Origin: Prevotellamassilia timonensis
Lineage (GTDB): Bacteria > Bacteroidota > Bacteroidia > Bacteroidales > Bacteroidaceae
Length of the DNA: 64,000 bases
Assembly: GCF_900106785.1 (NCBI RefSeq)
Contig: NZ_LT629845.1
Span: 60,042-124,041, forward strand
Direction: 5' to 3'
Made by a program: the position numbers and the translations under genes. The notes under the pieces were generated by a model that saw only the letters and a program-made list of their open reading frames with translations, was not told the origin of the DNA and did no database searches. Below are positions 62,440 through 64,000 of this stretch, piece after piece; position 1 is the first letter of the stretch, and every line of letters begins with the position of its first letter.

Positions 62440-62972
62440 TTAGGCGGAGGCAAACTGTTTGCGCCATTGGCTGGGTGACATGCCCGTTTTTTGTTTGAAT
62501 ATGCGATAAATCCATGTGTGGGATGAGAAACCACACTCTGTGGAAATAGCGTCAATGCTATATTCGGGGTAGGCTTTCATCATGCGTACTGCCTCATTAA
62601 AACGAATGTCGCTAAGCCAGGTTCTAAAATTGGTGTATTCTGACTGATTGAAGTATTCTGTCAGTTCGTTTTTCTTGTATCCCAACTTAGTAGCTAACGA
62701 ATAGATATTAACTTCATAGTCCTTGTATAATCCCTCTTCACACCATTTTTTGAGGGCTAATTCTATTTCTGTCTTTCTATTAGCTGTCAAGATATTTGTG
62801 TCAAGAGTGTTCTTGTCGTCTTTTGTGTCTTCTGTGTATTCTGCTTCCGTGTCTGTTGCTTCTGCATCATTATCCTCAGGAATGACTTCTTTGGGGGTGA
62901 TGTAATAGCCCATAGCGATGAAAGTGTGGACGAAAAAGATTATAGAGAGTAGCATCAAGGGACCTATTATAT
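62440..62972 (-). pseudogene. AraC-type regulator with membrane anchor, 5' end removed by IS982
   Basis: The surviving part encodes the last membrane segment (MLLSIIFFVHTFIAMGYYI), an acidic linker (about 25-55) and a complete AraC-type double HTH domain (about 75-170: NIYSLATKLGYKKNELTEYFNQSEYTNFRTWLSDIRFNEAVRMM; AISTECGFSSHTWIYRIFKQKTGMSPSQWRKQF). Bacteroidota have regulators with six or seven membrane segments before such a domain, so most of the sensor part is missing. The frame stays open upstream through 62972 into the IS982 end, where it meets a stop. The HTH half might still be made from an internal start (ATG at 62955). Confidence 0.75.
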
Positions 62973-64000
62973 ACCCGTTGGCGGAATTAATTTAAGTTGA
63001 TAAATATGAGTAAAAAGTTGCACATATCGCTGATTTTTAGTAACTTAGTGGTGTTCAAAACATTAAGTCCAAACCATCGTATGTACAACCTTTATACAAA
63101 ATTCGTCAAAATACTCGAGATATGCAAGCAATTCTCTGAAAATCTCGTCAATGAATCGGGTAATGTTCCACGTCGTGGTCCTGTTCCCAAGTTTTCGGAT
63201 TTGGAAGTGGTGGCGCTATCCTTGACGGCAGAGACCGAGAGCATTGATAGTGAGAAGTGGTTGTTCGACTATAAATTGCAAGAGTACAAGGACAACATTC
63301 CTAATCTCATATCAAGGAGACAGTTCAATGACCGCAGGAAGAAAACGGCAGGCCTGTGTGAGGAACTGCGCAAGCGGATTGCCATGGAAATGGATGGCGG
63401 AGAGGAACAATTCTTTGTTGACTCCAAGCCGATAGAGGTCTGTAGGGTTGCAAGAGGAAAACGTTGCAAGATGGGACGTACCGGCAATTTCTCGCAAGCT
63501 CCCGACTTCGGCTTCTGTGCTTCGCAGAACACGTATTATTTTGGTTATAAGTTACACGCTCTCTGTGGGTTAAGTGGAGTTATCCATTCCTATGATCTGT
63601 CAAAGGCAAGTGTGGCGGACCTCCATTATATGAAGGATGTAAAACATACTTATCACGACTGTAGCATCTATGGTGACAAAGGGTATATTGGAGCTGACGT
63701 ACAGCTTGACTTGTTCGAAACCGCACACATAAGACTGGAGTGTCCGTATCGGCTCAACCAAAAGGATTGGAAACCGACATTCATTCCGTTTGCAAAGGCA
63801 AGAAAGAGGATTGAGACAATATTCTCACAACTTACAGACCAGTTCTTGGTCATCAGGAACTATGCGAAAATAACGAATGGTTTGTTTGCCAGGATCATTG
63901 GCAAAATTAGTGCACTTACCATTCTGCAATACGTAAACTTCATTAACGACAAGCCCATTGGCAGAATTAAGTATGCACTAAATTAATTCCGCCAACAGGT
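62973..64000 (+). mobile_element. IS982-family insertion sequence (1028 bp)
   Basis: Terminal inverted repeats of 22 bp with one mismatch: ACCCGTTGGCGGAATTAATT.. at 62973 and ..AATTAATTCCGCCAACAGGT ending at 64000, the last base of the window. ACC ends and size fit IS982. It is inserted in the AraC-type gene. The right flank, and so the target duplication, is outside the window. Confidence 0.9.
63006..63986 (+). CDS. IS982-family DDE transposase
   Basis: A 326-residue transposase with the IS982 pattern: FVDSKPIEVCRVARGKRCK (first Asp), YFGYKLHALCGLSGVIHSYDLSKASVADLHY, IYGDKGYIGADVQ (second Asp) and KARKRIETIFSQL (Glu). The whole DDE triad and full length suggest it is active. The ATG at 63006 is preferred to the TTG at 62997. 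It fills nearly the whole element between the terminal repeats. Confidence 0.93.
   Translation: MSKKLHISLIFSNLVVFKTLSPNHRMYNLYTKFVKILEICKQFSENLVNESGNVPRRGPVPKFSDLEVVALSLTAETESIDSEKWLFDYKLQEYKDNIPNLISRRQFNDRRKKTAGLCEELRKRIAMEMDGGEEQFFVDSKPIEVCRVARGKRCKMGRTGNFSQAPDFGFCASQNTYYFGYKLHALCGLSGVIHSYDLSKASVADLHYMKDVKHTYHDCSIYGDKGYIGADVQLDLFETAHIRLECPYRLNQKDWKPTFIPFAKARKRIETIFSQLTDQFLVIRNYAKITNGLFARIIGKISALTILQYVNFINDKPIGRIKYALN

Overview
The window looks like chromosome of a Bacteroidales bacterium, most likely Prevotella or a close relative. Upstream regions repeatedly show the Bacteroidota promoter form (TTTG or TTG, about 19-21 bp, then TAnnTTTG). Lipoproteins carry lipobox cysteines, the respiratory cluster is an 11-subunit type with fused nuoCD, and there are NigD-like, BspA-like, GH95, GH109 and DUF6359-type proteins. 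No rRNA, tRNA or CRISPR array was seen.

Layout. 1-774: start of pyruvate formate-lyase (minus, runs off the left edge), behind a 75-bp tandemly duplicated promoter region. 1298-3099: REP-like palindromes, one invaded by an IS110-family element. 3188-6949: large secreted glycosidase. 7363-9756: pta-ackA, which with pflB makes the pyruvate to acetate plus formate route. 9885-16371: PstS-like lipoprotein, TPR protein, GH109-type oxidoreductase-fold glycosidase, MATE exporter. 17000-25988: PASTA protein, RluD-type synthase, Ddl, acyltransferase, NigD-like lipoprotein, two GNAT-fold proteins, phytase-like esterase, DUF6359 lipoprotein. 26502-37781: nuoA-B-CD-H-I-J-K-L-M-N, with an unrelated four-helix-bundle gene between nuoCD and nuoH. 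37782-40940: repeat island with a REP array, a second identical inverted IS110 copy, a palindromic composite repeat and a diverged copy of the nuoN tail. 41022-58260: BspA-like protein, MFS exporter, YhcH, GH95 fucosidase, metallophosphoesterase, CNNM/CBS protein, purT, ECF sigma factor, radical SAM protein and GH25-MORN lysozyme. 59041-64000: a three-gene envelope/lipoprotein set whose AraC-type regulator is cut by an IS982-family element ending exactly at the right edge.

Main discovery. Both IS110 copies (1394 bp, apparently identical) sit at the same position inside REP-like palindromes. The 275-bp leader before the recombinase encodes a predicted bridge RNA behind a near-consensus promoter. 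All four expected guide segments can be read directly: target-left, target-right, donor-left and donor-right match the REP target and the element's own ends, in the order known from IS621, around a GC core. This is a self-consistent prediction of an RNA-guided recombinase aimed at a genomic REP family.

Other structure. The intergenic DNA is rich in repeat families: REP pairs; 59-bp palindromes in inverted pairs; a MITE-like element with TAAGTAG ends; inter-cistronic inverted arrays of short TTGAC/TTAAC-type units placed just before downstream genes; and a recurrent ATTGCTGTYCGGTAAAA motif. Functions given for proteins are by recognition of motifs and family resemblance, without database searches.
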